From: Hirundichthys speculiger
Lineage: Eukaryota; Chordata; Actinopteri; Beloniformes; Exocoetidae
Direction of reading: 5' to 3'
NCBI GenBank assembly: GCA_018398805.1
Contig: JAGFBZ010001577.1
Span: forward strand, 186,001 to 250,000
DNA length: 64,000 nucleotides
Shown here: in pieces, positions 49,577 to 62,837 of the stretch
How positions within the stretch are numbered: the stretch's first letter is position 1
Layout of the letters: each line of letters begins with the position of its first letter
Notes under the pieces: model-generated
Seen by the model: the letters and a program-made list of their open reading frames with translations, nothing else
The model's database searches: none
What the model was told of the DNA's origin: nothing
Translations under genes and position numbers: made by a program

Positions 49577-51040
49577 GTGAGTGTCTTTTGTTTTTGTCGT
49601 GTTTTGTGCGGTGGGAAGGGAGACGTAGCGCAGATTAAAGATGGTGGACAGAGACGGGGAAGGCTGGGTGGTTGGGGGATGGGCGCTAGCGGCTAACGGA
49701 GCCGAATGCGCTTTCTCTCTCTTCCTCACTTACATTGTAGCCTAGCGGGGCTGTTAGCTTCGCGAGCTAGCTCCCCCATTAAAAAAAAAAAAAAAAATGT
49801 CGGCAAGGACAACTTGCTCGAAGGGGCGAGCGGCTGTCGCGGTTTTACCTGCTCTGCCAGCGGTTTTCACCCGCGCTGGAGTTTGTCTTGTCAACAAATA
49901 AAGAGCCGCGCGGTGTGACGTGTTTTCTGGGCTCTTTGCGGGCTGCTGGATTCAGAGCATCACCTTCTGTTCCTTATCTGATTGTACAGTACGGCGGGTG
50001 CGCTCTGTGCTTAGATTTGTCACCGGCTCAACGCCTTCTCCCCACAGATGTTATAAACCAATTAGCTCGGGGGGTCCCCCCACCCCCCTCCCCCCACCTA
50101 CCTCCCCCCAGCACACGCGAAAAATACACAACGTGAGGTTAACGGTGTGTTTCTAGTAACTACTTTCTCTCGTGTCAACATCAGGGATGCGAAGCTTCTC
50201 GCGTCCCAAGTTTGGGGACTTTTTCTCGGGCAGAAATAACGAACGTGTCGCTGTTTATTTGGAGCAAATGACAGCACGTGAACGGCTTTTATTTTTTAAA
50301 AGAGTCCTGCATGTTTTACACGGTTATTATGGCGCTTCGTTCCCCTTCCCGCCCCCTTCCGTGCGGGAAGCAGGCAACACTGAGCGGGGGAAACATGAGT
50401 CACATTAGATGGGGGGGGATGGGCTCCACAAGCCAGCCCCAAAACGGACACCAATCTCAGCTGTCCGTATCCGCTGACCCCGGTGCGGTCCACCCTGATG
50501 GGGGGGGGGGGGGTGCTCCTGGCAGCTGTGCGGATCTCAGGTTGTTGCATAACCGCTTTGTTTACAGTCAGCCATGTGATTTCTCATGCAGGCTGTTTTG
50601 GATTGCTGTCTGCCGCCTGCTCGCCTGCCAACTTATCCTCCATCATCTCTGTCTTTCCCACACTGCTCAGCTCACACAGCAAGTTTCTGCACTGGGAGAA
50701 CCGCCGTGCTGATTGTTTGAAGTTTTTGTCTTTTTCAAATTGTTTTTTCTTGTGGTGCACATAAAAAGAACTCGGTGTTTGTTTGAGTAATACAGTACAT
50801 TTTCAGGCTCATTAATTGATAATCAAATGATTTGATCCAGGTGTCTGGGTTAATCCAGCTGTGCAATAGTGATGAAGACAAATTAAATGAATATAAATTG
50901 CATGAGGTTTCAGTTTTGATGACACTGCGCCTCATTCATGTAAAACTGTTAGCAGAGCGAAATTCCTAAAAAATATTCGTAGGTATGAACAAAATCTTCT
51001 GACCACTTCTGTAAATGAATAATTCACATAAATAAATGCT
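49577..51040 (+). other. Probable first intron of the plus-strand gene, proximal part
   Basis: GC-rich and CpG-rich to about 50110, with poly(A) at 49781-49797 and 14 G at 50500-50513. No second exon could be identified. Confidence 0.35.
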
Positions 51041-51048
51041 TGACATTA

Positions 51049-51805
51049 CGTGCGTTTACATGGGAAGTTTAATTCCTCTTTAATTCAGAATTAAAGTTAA
51101 ATCTGAATAAAATTTACGATGTAAACACCTAATTCCGAATGAAAATGTCCATTCCGAATTAAACTTAATTCTGAAGTAAGTGGCTGGTTTATTCTGCTTT
51201 TAATTCCGAATAAAATAATTCCGCGGTCATGAATACACTCATTCCACTTTAAATTAATTCCCGTCTTTCTGCGCATGCTCGTTCTCTTTCCCGTCTGTCG
51301 CGATGACGCTTATATTCCGCGCTGGGCTTGTTTTCGAAAACAAAGTTTCAAGATGGCAGCACGCAGTAAACGGTGGTCATGAGCAGAGACGATTTATTTA
51401 TTTATTTAATAAATAGCTTGGAGGAACTGGAAATAATTAAAAGAACAGATGGCAGGAAACATAAAAATTGTGAGCTTTCCAAAGTTGTAGCGGCTAGGTT
51501 AAATGAAGGAGGTTTTGCAGATAGAGACGCCACCCAGGTCAAAAATAAGTGGAACGTTGTTTCTAATCGAGTAAGTTTGTTTTCTTCTGGTAGACGTAAA
51601 GACGTCCGCCCCCCCTATCCAATCAGAACCCTTCCCAACCCCCAGACCTTAAGCAGAATTGGATAAAGCCGAACTAACGTGTTTTCCATGTAAATCTCAA
51701 TTCGAAATTACTATTTCCATGTAAACTCGAAGGAAAATAGTTTAATTCGGAATTATTTAATTCGGAATTATTAATTCCAAATTAAAAGACATCATGTAAC
51801 CGTGG
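51049..51805. mobile_element. PIF/Harbinger-like element with Myb/SANT-like frame, copy 1
   Basis: The left end GTGCGTTTACATGGGAAG and inverted right end GGCCACGGTTACATGATG share TTACATG. Long arrays of TTAATTCGGAATTA-type palindromes follow. Borders and target duplication are not resolved. The Myb/SANT-like frame inside suggests the PIF/Harbinger group. Confidence 0.6.
51379..51666 (+). pseudogene. Myb/SANT-like DNA-binding frame of transposon
   Basis: The frame starting MSRDDLFIYLINSLEELEII, then KNCELSKVVAARLNEGGF and ATQVKNKWNVVSNR, has the spacing of the three-helix Myb/SANT-like domain in Harbinger accessory proteins. The frame ends inside the terminal repeat region with no further domain. 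Confidence 0.65.
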
Positions 51806-51849
51806 CCATTCTTGGACTTTACAACCTTAATCCCTTAAGGGACTTACTT

Positions 51850-52465
51850 AGTGCGTTTACATGGGAAGTTTAATTCCTCTTTAATTCAGAATTAAAGTTA
51901 AATCCGATTTAAAATTATTAAAAATTACCATGTAAACACCTAATTCCGAATGAAAATGTCCATTCCGAAATAAACTTGATTCCGAAGTAAGTGGCTGGTT
52001 TATTCTGATTTTAAATCGGAATAGAATAATTCCGCGGTCATGTATACACTCATTCCACTTTAAATTAATTCCGATCTTTCTGCACATGCTCGTTCTCTTG
52101 CCCGTCTGTCGCGATGACGCTTATACTCCGCGCCGGGCTTGTTTTCATCGACAAAATCATTGACATGATGTTGTCGTGCTGCTGCTTCAAAAATAAAATC
52201 AAAACAAATCCAAAAAGGATGCTAATAATGCAGAACTCCATGTTGTTGCTAATTGAGTAAGTTTGTTTTCTTCCGGTAGATGTAAACATGCCCCCCCCCC
52301 CATCCAATCAGAACCCTACCCAGCCACCAGACCTTAAGCGGAATTGGATAAAGCCGATCAAACGTGTTTTCCATGTAAACCTCAATTCGGAATTACTATT
52401 TCCATGTAAACTCGAAGGAAAATGGTTTAATTCCGAATTAAAAAACATCTTGTAGTCATGGCCAA
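51850..52465. mobile_element. PIF/Harbinger-like element, copy 2 (internally deleted)
   Basis: GTGCGTTTACATGGGAAG and about 230 bases repeat copy 1 almost exactly. The middle has lost most of the Myb-like frame. The right half (CTATTTCCATGTAAACTCGA) matches again. It lies about 45 bp after copy 1 in the same orientation. Confidence 0.7.
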
Positions 52466-54217
52466 TATGGAGATCCTTTTAAACCACGCATTTTAAAAAT
52501 ATGTGGTTTAAGGAATATAGGAAGTGTATTTTAAAGTTAGTGGATTGTTTAAATTGGACTGATATCCCGACTGACACCTCCGCAGGAACTCATCATAGAG
52601 AGCACCAGGGAAATGGCGGGCACCTCCCACCGCCATTGGTCGCTATTTTGCTGATATAGTGGAAGTGATGTGACGCTCATTTGTCATGTTTTGGGTCAAA
52701 AAGAGGCACATCTTTAAAGTTGACATCAGACTTGATTTCCAACCACTTGTGTCTTATCTAGGGTACTTCCTCATTAGCTTTGCCCCCGTCATACCTCAAG
52801 TTTATGATAGCTTTGGAACCATAAAGAAAAATATTACAAGCAAGACAACTGCCTTTAAAGGACACATTATGCTTTTTTCTGACTTTCAAAGGTTCAAGAT
52901 TGTCTTAAACTCTCATATACCCAGTGTTTTTGGCTGTCTGTCATTTCAAGAGGTTTGTGATCGAGTAAGCAGGAAGTCAAAGTTTTGAAAGAGTAGTCAT
53001 ACCAGGAGCCTCCAGCTCTTCTTTTGCTAGTATGCATTGTATATATAAATTGGCCTTCAAAATGCATATCAAGTGTATCTGAAAGCTTTAGGAAGGTAAC
53101 CAGCAGAAGGAGGGGGAAGTCAAACAAGGGTGCTCACTGCAGCACACAGACAATAGAAGATTTGAGCTGCACAACCCATCAGATACACAGAGCTTCTGAG
53201 TTGTGATCTAAATAAAACAACTATATTGTGGGACTCGATCAAGACTGTAAAACACAGGACCTTTAAATGAGATGAAGTTGTCTTCAGTGTTTTCTAATTG
53301 ATCCAGGGTCTGGAGGTTCTTGAATCTTTTCTTATTATTTGACTTTCTGCAGGCTTTTTGTTGGGGGCGAGGGTTCCTCATTACACAACTGTTGTTGGTC
53401 AGAAACACAAGGCTCCAAACCAAGCTATAGTAAACAAATGTGTGAGAGACGCTACAGTAAACAATCTGTGAGAGACGCTACAGTAAACAAATCTGTGAGG
53501 GAGTGTCAACTATAGCAGCTCCTAAAATCCAGCAGTACGTGATCAAGCTAGCTGAATGGCAACAAACAATATCACACACTGGGGTCGATAAGTCGTGTCC
53601 ATTATGATAACAGAAAATGAGAAGGGGAAGGGGGAAAACACATAAGGAATATTGGCTTTATTTATTAATTGACGTATTTTGTTAGAGTTGACGATAGACT
53701 AAAGGTTAAATCCTGGCTGTAACTCTGGTGAAGCCGTCAAAGAAAAGATTTCGCTGTCAAGATTCAAAATTCAAGATTCAAGCCTTTTATTTGTCATATG
53801 CATAGTTAACACAGGGTCAAGGATGCAATGAAATGCTTGCTGGGAGAAAGAACCGCTTATGACTCGCCAAGGGAATACTGGTAAAAGAAAAAAATAAGAT
53901 AAAAATACAGTCTACACAGTAGAGAATTCCAACATAATATGCAATGAAAACATTTCAAGCATATGCGGTAAGTGTTACAGTAGGTCACAGTGTGTAATAT
54001 AATAATAATAATGATAGTATAAGTATAGATAATTTAAGTGTATATATAATGTGATATAGTATAGTATAGATACTCAGTATACATATAATAATATGATTGT
54101 AATTGTATAATATAATATAGGTATAAGTTGCAGTAAAGAGCCCAGCAACAATTTCCATATGGGACTTATGCACTGCACATGTGTAAGTAGTACACTGTGT
54201 ACACTAGTACACTGAGA
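52466..54217. other. Intron or intergenic; short tandem repeat only
   Basis: Three copies of a 26-29 bp unit (AGTAAACAA with GTGAGAGACGCTAC) lie at 53429-53501. 53761-53830 resembles a LINE or SINE tail (TTCAAGATTCAAGCCTTTTA). No exon is supported. Confidence 0.4.
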
Positions 54218-54219
54218 TA

Positions 54220-54845
54220 CAGTGATCCCTTGCCAATTTGCAGTTTAAGTTCCGCGGTTTTAGTTATTCGCAGATTTTTCAGAAATATATAATATCATTT
54301 TTTAAAAATGCGGAAACATCACAGGATGTTGTGCGCGTTCTCACAGTGAAAAAATGCTGTGAGCCAGCCTGGCCCCTTTAAGAAGGTGGCCTTATGGGTA
54401 ATGATGTGGTCTTATGGGTAATGTAGTGTGTGTGTCGTGGGACGGCAGAAGAAAACGGGGTTAAATGAAAAGTGGAGTGAGCATAAACAGCAGCCCAGCA
54501 TGTATAGATTTGCATTCATATTCAGTGCCAGAATAAAGTGCCCATTCCATGCAGAGAAAACCGGACTTTTTCTTTTGTTGTTGTTAGCGTGTTAGCCGCT
54601 AATTACGAGCCAAAAATAGCATAATACCAGCGGTTTCTTTACTACCTTTCAGAGACCAGAGGCTGTGAAGGTAACAGAAAGACCACAGTTGAGCCTTTGT
54701 CTTGTTTCGCTACTTTTTTTGGGGTATTAAACATATTTTAAACACCTTATTGAGGCCCGGGGGGCTCCGGCTCCAGTTCGCGGATTTTGATTTACGGGGG
54801 GGGGGGCGCTGGTCCCCATTAACCGCGAAAAATAAGGGATCACTG
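54220..54845. mobile_element. CAGTGATCCCT-family MITE, 626 bp
   Basis: The ends CAGTGATCCCTTGCC and, inverted, CAGTGATCCCTTATTTTTCG are flanked by TA. Full-length relative of 26871-27985 without the nested insertion. It contains TCTTATGGGTAATG, partly duplicated. Confidence 0.9.
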
Positions 54846-54934
54846 TAGTTCTGTTCCCAATACGTATTATTTCATACTTGCTGACAATAAGGATAATAAG
54901 GTCCAAAAGTATTTGCTTTTATGTGCTGTTAGAT

Positions 54935-55115
54935 AGGGCTGGGCAATTAATTGAAATTTAATTTCCGGCATTCAGAATTTATAACCAATCTAGAATTTCC
55001 CAATTATTTTAGTTGTTTGAAGTATTCTGTATAAATGACCATAAATAGTTGATCTGTGCATTTCCCTTTGCAGTTATTCATAATATTGATTTTAGGTAAT
55101 ACTGCTCAGCCCTAC
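54935..55115. mobile_element. Small hAT-type MITE, 181 bp
   Basis: The ends TAGGGCTGGGCAATTAATTG and, inverted, TAGGGCTGAGCAGTATTACC. Flanks CTGTTAGA and CTGATATC match only in part, so the target duplication is decayed or the borders are slightly off. Confidence 0.7.
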
Positions 55116-58100
55116 TGATATCATGTAATAAATAGAATCTCAATTATTCTCTGTCACTCTGAAAGCCGGCACAGGAAGTTACATGATATTGCCTTGCAAC
55201 TTCCTGTTTTGAATCACTTAAGTGGAGAAGTGGTGGTATGGTGTTATATTTTCCCACCAGGTAAACTGTGACGTGCTCATTACACCAGGCTGCATTTTCC
55301 AGAGGAGGCACGAATGTCGCTAGAAATAACACAAGCAAACTTCATGAAGCGCTTAAGGATCCATCACTTGAGGTTGTGTGAGTTTATCGAGTCAAAGAGA
55401 GAAAAATGAACGCAGCGCAGCAGCAGCTCTGGAGTTTGCTTTCTAGAAATGAGAGAAATTCCCCAAAGAAAGCCAGGGACCCGGAGCGATGCCAGACCAA
55501 ACATCATCATCTTAGGTGACCGGGCCCCGTCTGTCTTTCAACATGTTAGATTTTACTGCATATTACAACATCTGGAGCCACGATACTGTTTCCTGGGTCA
55601 GAAATACATCTATGAAACTTCTCCAATCAGTATGAAACTGATGTAATTCATGTCTGAGAACTGGCTTTACAACAGGCATGTTCAAATGTTAACATATAAA
55701 TTCCTTTTTATTTCATGTATTTGTGGTTCCCCTTTAAGTGTAGTTCCTGGATTAATTTTTTTTTTTACATAAAAGATGTCCTTTATTTGATGTTTATTTT
55801 GGAAAATTGTTTAATTTGTTCATTAAAAAGTAAAAAATAAAAAAATAACGGTGTCTGATCAGGAAAGAGAAAATGGTTGTTGGATCATCTCCAGTTAGAG
55901 TTTACTCATGGAAGTACACCGTTTGGTATATAGCCACAGTTCCCAACGAAGCTGGAAATGAAAGATCCGCTGTGGCGACCGCTAAAGGGAAAAGCTGAAT
56001 GAGGAAACTGGAACTGTACCCGTAACTGGGATAGCTAAACGTTTGATGATTGGTGGATTTAACGATCTCATTGATTAACCACGACTACCAACTGATTTTT
56101 TCTTTCCTTTACACTCCCTGCTATGCAAATCTTCAGTTAGTTTAGTTGATGAGTGACCTATCAGGCGCTGGAAGTCTTGATGTTTTTCTCCTTAAACTTT
56201 GTGCTTCAGTTCGTCAAGCGCAGGACCGTGGACCCGTTTTCCATAAAATCCATACAGGCACTGTGCCCAGATAGACCTGCTCCAACCAGTGATTTAGTTA
56301 TTTGTGCATTTATTTGTTTACTTTTGCTTGTCATTCAGTGTCCAAATGCAATTGAAGGTGTTAAATCGTTTAACTGCTGTAGTTGTGGTGCAATTGTTTT
56401 TTGATTTAAATGCAAATTAGGTTGGAAATGTGTGTGTTTACACCTTTTACATACAAACTCAGGCAATGCGCTTCCTCTATATTGTCTCATTAAAACCCTT
56501 TTGCAATCTTTTGATCAGATACTTTCCATTATTATGATTTTTAAAAAACACTCACATTTAGACTCATACACATATTTTGTCCCTCGTTTTCTTTAATGAG
56601 TGCATAGAAGTCCAGTTGCGCTGCAGAGGATGTTTACTTTTTTGCCAATGCACACATATAGATGGGTTCCTGTTGGAGTTGTAGTTTCACTCACTGTACA
56701 CACATTAGCAGACTGGGAAACCTTTGGTGTTGGCATTCACGCAGACTATATTTTGATATGGATCACCCACTTAAACGCTGCTGCAGACTGTGAATACCCC
56801 CCCGCCCTTATGTTAACGACGCTCCCATATGGCAGTGTCTCCCTCCCTCCCACCCTCAGGACAATACTCACTGCCACACAGCAGGGGAAAAAAAAACTGC
56901 CAGGAATAGCTCAAGAAACACAAAGAGGAAACAAAAAGCCCTAGAGGTTGACCTGGCTCCCACATTCCCCACATTTCATTTCAGTTGAGTATTCATACGA
57001 CGTGCAGTAATAACCCTGATTCATGGAGGTCCCGGCCCACAAGCCGCTAAACCTGAAGGATCCGCTGTCGGTGTCCTGGTAACTGACGGCACAAAGCGGC
57101 ACATGAACAGTGTTCAGCAGATAGAGTTCAGATTTTGGGAAATTGATGCATATCCTTTTTAGGGTGTTTTTTTTTTGCTGAACCTTAATGAAAGTCTGGC
57201 ATCTCTGTATGTCACTGTGTTGATGTTGCAAGTAAGGGAGGATTCTCGTTATAAACCACATGTACAGGATGCTAAACGCCTTGCATGATTAGCATAATGA
57301 CTTCAAGCATCGCCTGCGTCGATCTCCATGGACTTTGAATGGGGTGATGTCAACTATTGCTGAACTGGATTGTGGGTTCATAGTGTTGCATCTGTCAGAA
57401 ATTGGGGGATTTTCAACTTTTCCTGCTTCAGTGCATGCATCAGCCAGTCGAGTTGCGGCTACACAGCGAGAGCCTGCCAATGAAATTGTGTACATATAGG
57501 GGGCGGGGCTTATTTGTGTAGCGAGATGGAAGAAACTTGATTGGTTATTTTTGGTATGATGAAGCAATGCTGCTGTGTGAATCCGGCATTCGTGTGTTAT
57601 CTCATGATGTGGTGACATAAATAATGCATCTCTGTGTGGGGTATCAGTGACACACAAGAGCGCCGCAATCCATCAGAGCACCCAGAGGAAATCTGGACGG
57701 CGGGAAGCAGCCTTATACAGAGGAACTGTTGAAATACTCAGCAACAGAGGCGTCTGCAGAAACAAATAACAAGTGATTAATAACTTGAAATTACTTTGAA
57801 AACAAAAAACAATGTCAATCATTGTAGCTGAAGTAGGTTTTGGTGTGCAAATGAGCCTGAATGGTGTCGGTAGTTTAGTTTTTGTTAAAAATGTATAACT
57901 GACTACTTTGACAGTCTATTAATCTACTGATTATTGTGGAGACCCGTCGTAGCCAATGATTGTTTCTATTATTAAAAAACCCGCAACTCACCATTGAGGA
58001 AGAAGGCAGAGGATGCTTTTGCACTGCCAGGAACCAGAAATCCTTGGTGGATCAGTCCCACTCGCCGCTGCAAAGCAGCAAGACATCTGCAATCCTGGTT

Positions 58101-58200
58101 ATAAAGCCCCCCACCCCCTTCCCCTTGTTGCCATTTATGCGTCCTTCTTTGGTGCCCCTGTAGTGCATTACAATAGCAAACTAGAAAAGCACAAGAGAGC
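55116..58200. other. Intron or intergenic, no gene recognised
   Basis: A SINE-like tail (GCTGTGGCGACCGCTAAAGG) lies at about 55970. No coding exon could be supported. Confidence 0.4.
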
Positions 58201-58202
58201 GC

Positions 58203-58609
58203 AGACCTCCGCCAAGCAATTTACATATAGCATATTATAGCAATTTACAGATTGCGATAAAATCCGCGTTCTGGATCAGATTCGGATCAGATTCGGATCA
58301 GCCTCTGAAATTTGACAGAGGTTTCCATTGTCAATCCCTGAGTGAAATTTCATGAGTTTTGGGCAATAATTAACAGAGATATTGAGAAACAAAATTTTCG
58401 GCCCCATTGACCGCAATGTTATCGAAAATTTAAAAGTGATCCAGAATCCAGGATTTCTTCCGGATCACAGCCAAAAGAAATCAGTTCTTCCTTTTAACAT
58501 TTCTGACAACAATTTCATCAAAATCCATCCATAACTTTTTGAGTTATCTTGAACACAGACAGACAGACAGATAAACACCAGCAAAAACATAACCTCCTTG
58601 GCGGAGGTA
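58203..58609. repeat. Interspersed repeat with AGACCTCCGCC / GGCGGAGGT ends
   Basis: AGACCTCCGCCAAG at the left and CTTGGCGGAGGT at the right are inverted repeats around a non-coding body. I recognise the pattern as a common fish repeat but cannot place its superfamily. Confidence 0.6.
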
Positions 58610-61600
58610 ATGAATGTTCCCCTCTAAGCACTAAAGAGAGACCTGTTTGTCCAAGACGTTAATGTGGTTTTATACGACACTGTGGCACTAAAAATTCCAC
58701 ATCCATGATTTTTCATAATCAATTACGTCGATTAATCATTGCAACCTGAATATTAATGGTCACGGTTTCTTTCTCCCACTGAGTTGCAGACTGGTTAAAA
58801 TCTGGGATTTGTTTCTGAAAGCAGCATGTGGGAGTTTTGATAAGAAGCTACCGAGAATGACGGGCACCAAGGAGCCGATTTTCACCAGCTCAAGCAAACA
58901 TCTGAAATTTCTTTGCAGTTTGAGCAAATTTTGCATCCGATATATAAACCATTTTGTGCCCCACAGTTATTTGCAGTTTTACTCATGCAAACTGTCGCCC
59001 GACACTAATTTGCTACATATTCACTTGTGCAGACCGTCAGCGCGGCAACACGGTACATGATCCGTGTTATAACCTGATGTCACATAACAGACCATATTAA
59101 ACAAACCCAGTCCGTGTAACTGTTTGATCCAAAGCTGTCATGGGGTAAATATACATAATGCCGTGTTCGCCTGAACCGCTATAAAAGTTCTGAGGTCTGA
59201 GTTGGTTTAGATGGTGAAAATTCTTACGTCTGTGGCTAATGGCTAAGCTCCTCATCAAAATTACTGAATAACAGTTCACACTAAAATAAATGATTTTCTT
59301 AACAGAACACTGTAATTGTTGTACACAACTCATACGTATTTTAAACAGCCCCACTAAAAAAAAAAAAAAAATCTTCTAAATATGCCTTTTAAAAGAGATG
59401 GCAGAAAATTCCCTGTTGAGCCTTTTAGAAAAGAAATTCTCTTTGCACAAAATGCCATTAGATACATTTTTCACAGGAGTAACCATTGTCTAGAAACCCT
59501 CTCAGTCCTCATTAGTTTTTGTGGAGTGCAGGGATGAATATTGAGTCTTTCACCACTTTGTTCTTGCTGTGGGCTGGGGAATAAAATGGTTTGAAACAGT
59601 CGATGAATAGACTATTTAAGCTACCAGATATGATGGACATCTGAGTGTTCAAACCTTTTAGACAGCTATATAGTGTTCAAAGAAAATGTGAATATTTATT
59701 GAATCACTGGGCTCTTTCCCCAGACTTTTCCCTTAGAGGGCTGATAAAAAACTAAGAATCACATCAGGGGGTTAATTAGAAGTATGCGCACAAAAGTCAG
59801 TTTCTGATTTTGGAGGTATTAATGATATGAAATAATATATGATATGAATTAAGAAAAGCAATTTACCGTCACTGTTGGAAAATGATGTACCCCACAGATA
59901 GGTTTTGATGGTGGCCATATACTTGTTTTTCAAGGTGTTTACTTTAAAATCTTGAATGAATTCAGAACAACCTGTACTGGATGCTGTATTATGAATGGTG
60001 CCATTTGACAGAAACTAAGCCGGTCTGTCAACACTCAGTAGCAGTAAGCTCCTTGTTAGGACCATGTGCTCGTAATGATACAGCTCTGGGAATTGTGTAA
60101 TGCGCTTGACATTTGTCGGAGCTTATTAAATGGTGACCTTGATTCAAGATGTTGGCTATAGAAAGAGAAACATTTTCTGTTGCCACCGTCTGTCCAGCCT
60201 TTGGTGGGTTTCCAGCTCAGTAAAAGGAATGTCCAAGAAAAAAAAAAAAAACTACTGCTATCTGTCCTCATTATAAAGTTTTACAACCTGCTGTTAACAT
60301 GAGCCATTAAGTTTAAGATGTGAAGATAAATTATGAGAATTGAAGTGATACAGAATTTCATAGCTTTTCCTTGTCCTTTATCATTCACTGTAATACTGTT
60401 GGATTTATTTATACTATGATAAAACTAAAAGTCTGACTATGGTCCTTTAAGAATGTGATGATTAGGTATTTATTTAAAATAACTCCCTGGTGCCTGCATG
60501 TCATAGTATGTCATTAAAGCTACAGAACACTTTAATGAAACAGTTCCATCACGGCTGATTCATTACAGGTATGTTTTGTAATGTGGTTTCCTGTTTTTGT
60601 AATCTGCGGTATCACTGCTGACTGTTAGTTCTGCTGGAAATGAGGCTGCTGTAAAGCCTCTATAAGCTGCTTTCTGAAGGGGCAACTATGAAGAGAAAGT
60701 AAAGAGGTTGTAAATTATATTAGAGGCATGATATGCATAATTGAATATGTCTACTTGACTTGAACCATGAGGATGAATAGTTCTTTTTTTGCTGATCTGT
60801 GGTAGTTTTTAAAAAAGGATCACTTTATTCAAAACAGTTGTACGTTCTAAGGGTTATTCGTGAAGAGCAATTAGCTGTATAATATATTACTTTACAGATG
60901 TGTGAGTTGTGCATTTGGGGGAAGATGTTATACGTTTCAAACTATAACTCAAAATGCCATTAGTTGCTCTGATCTGTCTAAAATCTGTATTCAAGGAGCT
61001 GCAGAGATATCAGTCCACAGACAGAACAAGTTATCATTCAGAGCAGAGATAAAACAGGTTGTACCACATCAAATACAACTGAATAATATTGCTGGATGCA
61101 TTTCTCACTCAAGTCAGTTACCTTTTTTTTTTTTTTTTCTCATGCATCGACTAAGAAAATATGTTTGCGATCAACGGTAAACAGTGCTTTATGGCCATTT
61201 TATTGAATGTTTACAACAGCCAGTGATGTAAAAATGCAAAACACTACTCAGCTGAGTGGGTTGAACATTTCCAGGAATGTGCCTTTTGTTGAATAACGCT
61301 GTAATGCAGTGTTGACATAATGATGTGTTAGATTATGTGGTGGCACCGGATGACACTTTGATCACCACATGGGAAGAAAGCCCTGTTTCAGAGAGTATTT
61401 GTGAAAGAGATTCCAATCAGCTCTCAAGTTGAACACTAACAACACAAGGTGTGCTGTGTTTTTGTGTGTCTGTAAGTGCGTGTGTGCGTGCATATGCATA
61501 TTTTGGAGGTTTGTATTCTCCCTCTGGTATTGTTGCTCTGTTCAGTGGTTGCTAGCTTGAGTAGGCTGCTTTTACCTGTAGCTGACTCACACGTTTATTT

Positions 61601-62829
61601 TACTTTGCTGATGGCAGCCAAACCATCTGTCATTGACTTCAGACAGAGGAATTGGAAAAAATAGTACCAAGGAATTTATTTGCTTAAGTCAAGAAGCTTC
61701 TTTTTCTTTTTAAGCCTTCTGTCCTTCTTTTTACAGGAGCTGGCAGACGTCCTCCTGTTTCTAATTTAATTTCTTTTTTTTACCAGTTTGAACCAGGTGC
61801 CAACTTTTGATCGAAACAAAGTTTGTCATTTATAGAAAATGTGAAGTTAGCAGTGTTGAATTTTGGGAAATTGTGTTTTTTAATGTGGTATTTTGTAAAA
61901 AATACTACCAGCATCAAGGCTTTTTTTTTTCTGCTGTAAGTTTTGGTTGAAGAAAGTATTTCCATACTATATTATTTAACTCATTTATTAGCATCGTTTC
62001 ACAACTTTACAACCAACAATCCTGGCATCTTCACAAAAACACCTGTCTTTGCTGGATTTCTGATCATTCATGCAGCGACGAGGCTCGAAAGGTTTCAGTG
62101 TTTGATTACATGGTTTAACAAGCTCTTTGTGTTGTCTTTTTATTGCACTGTTCTCAACAACTACCTACTAGCGCATCTTCAGGTCCCACCGGACTTCCGC
62201 TACCTCTCTTTACATCTTTTTCGTTTCATTAGCCATAGGCTACAGTTGCTGTGAAATCTGAACTCTAGTTATGGAGAGCAAAACCTTTTTTGAACCAGTA
62301 ATTCTGTTTTGTTTTGTTTTGTTTTTTCTGCTGCAAAGTTGGACATTTTACATTGGGGTCAATAGAGTTTAACTTTCTTTTGGACCCAGCCTCCCCATTA
62401 TCAGTCGAGGAAATACAGCGTTTTTATATTTCCACAATGGATTCAATCCAGAAGTAGGAATGTTGGTACTTTACATCCATTAAGACGAGCATAAACGTAA
62501 AAGAGTAAAACAATCTTTCACAACATGCGTATCTTTAAGTGCCAGCTTCCAAATTGCTTAAAATTAATTTTTTTTTTTTTTTTTTTACTGTGCTGTTCGT
62601 GCAAATTGCTCTTTTCGCATGTTCTGTATTCACCCTGGAAAATTTCTGTATTAACAGACTTTGAAGACGCTGGCAGCGTCATCACAATGCTTCCTAATTT
62701 CTTATTACTTTTTAGTTGTTTTTATTGACCAGTGCTGACAAACTGTAGTGCACGTTTAAATGTGGGAATGCTATTGTACATGAGACCACCATAGTGCTAG
62801 ATTGGTGGGTCCCACCCTCTGTCTAAAAC
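58610..62829. other. Intron or intergenic, no gene recognised
   Basis: AT-rich, mostly unique-looking sequence with few recognisable repeats. No exon or RNA gene could be supported. Confidence 0.4.
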
Positions 62830-62837
62830 GTATAATT

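Noticed and set aside
52686..52988. 100-codon plus-strand frame
   Set aside because: Composition and context look random; no known domain.
55408..55521. Short frame MNAAQQQLWSLLSRNER before a GT at 55515
   Set aside because: The frame ends at a stop just after a weak donor and has no homologue I recognise or acceptor upstream. Not enough to call an exon.
56600..56944. 114-codon plus-strand frame
   Set aside because: No domain resemblance, no splice context, and a length expected by chance in a long intron.
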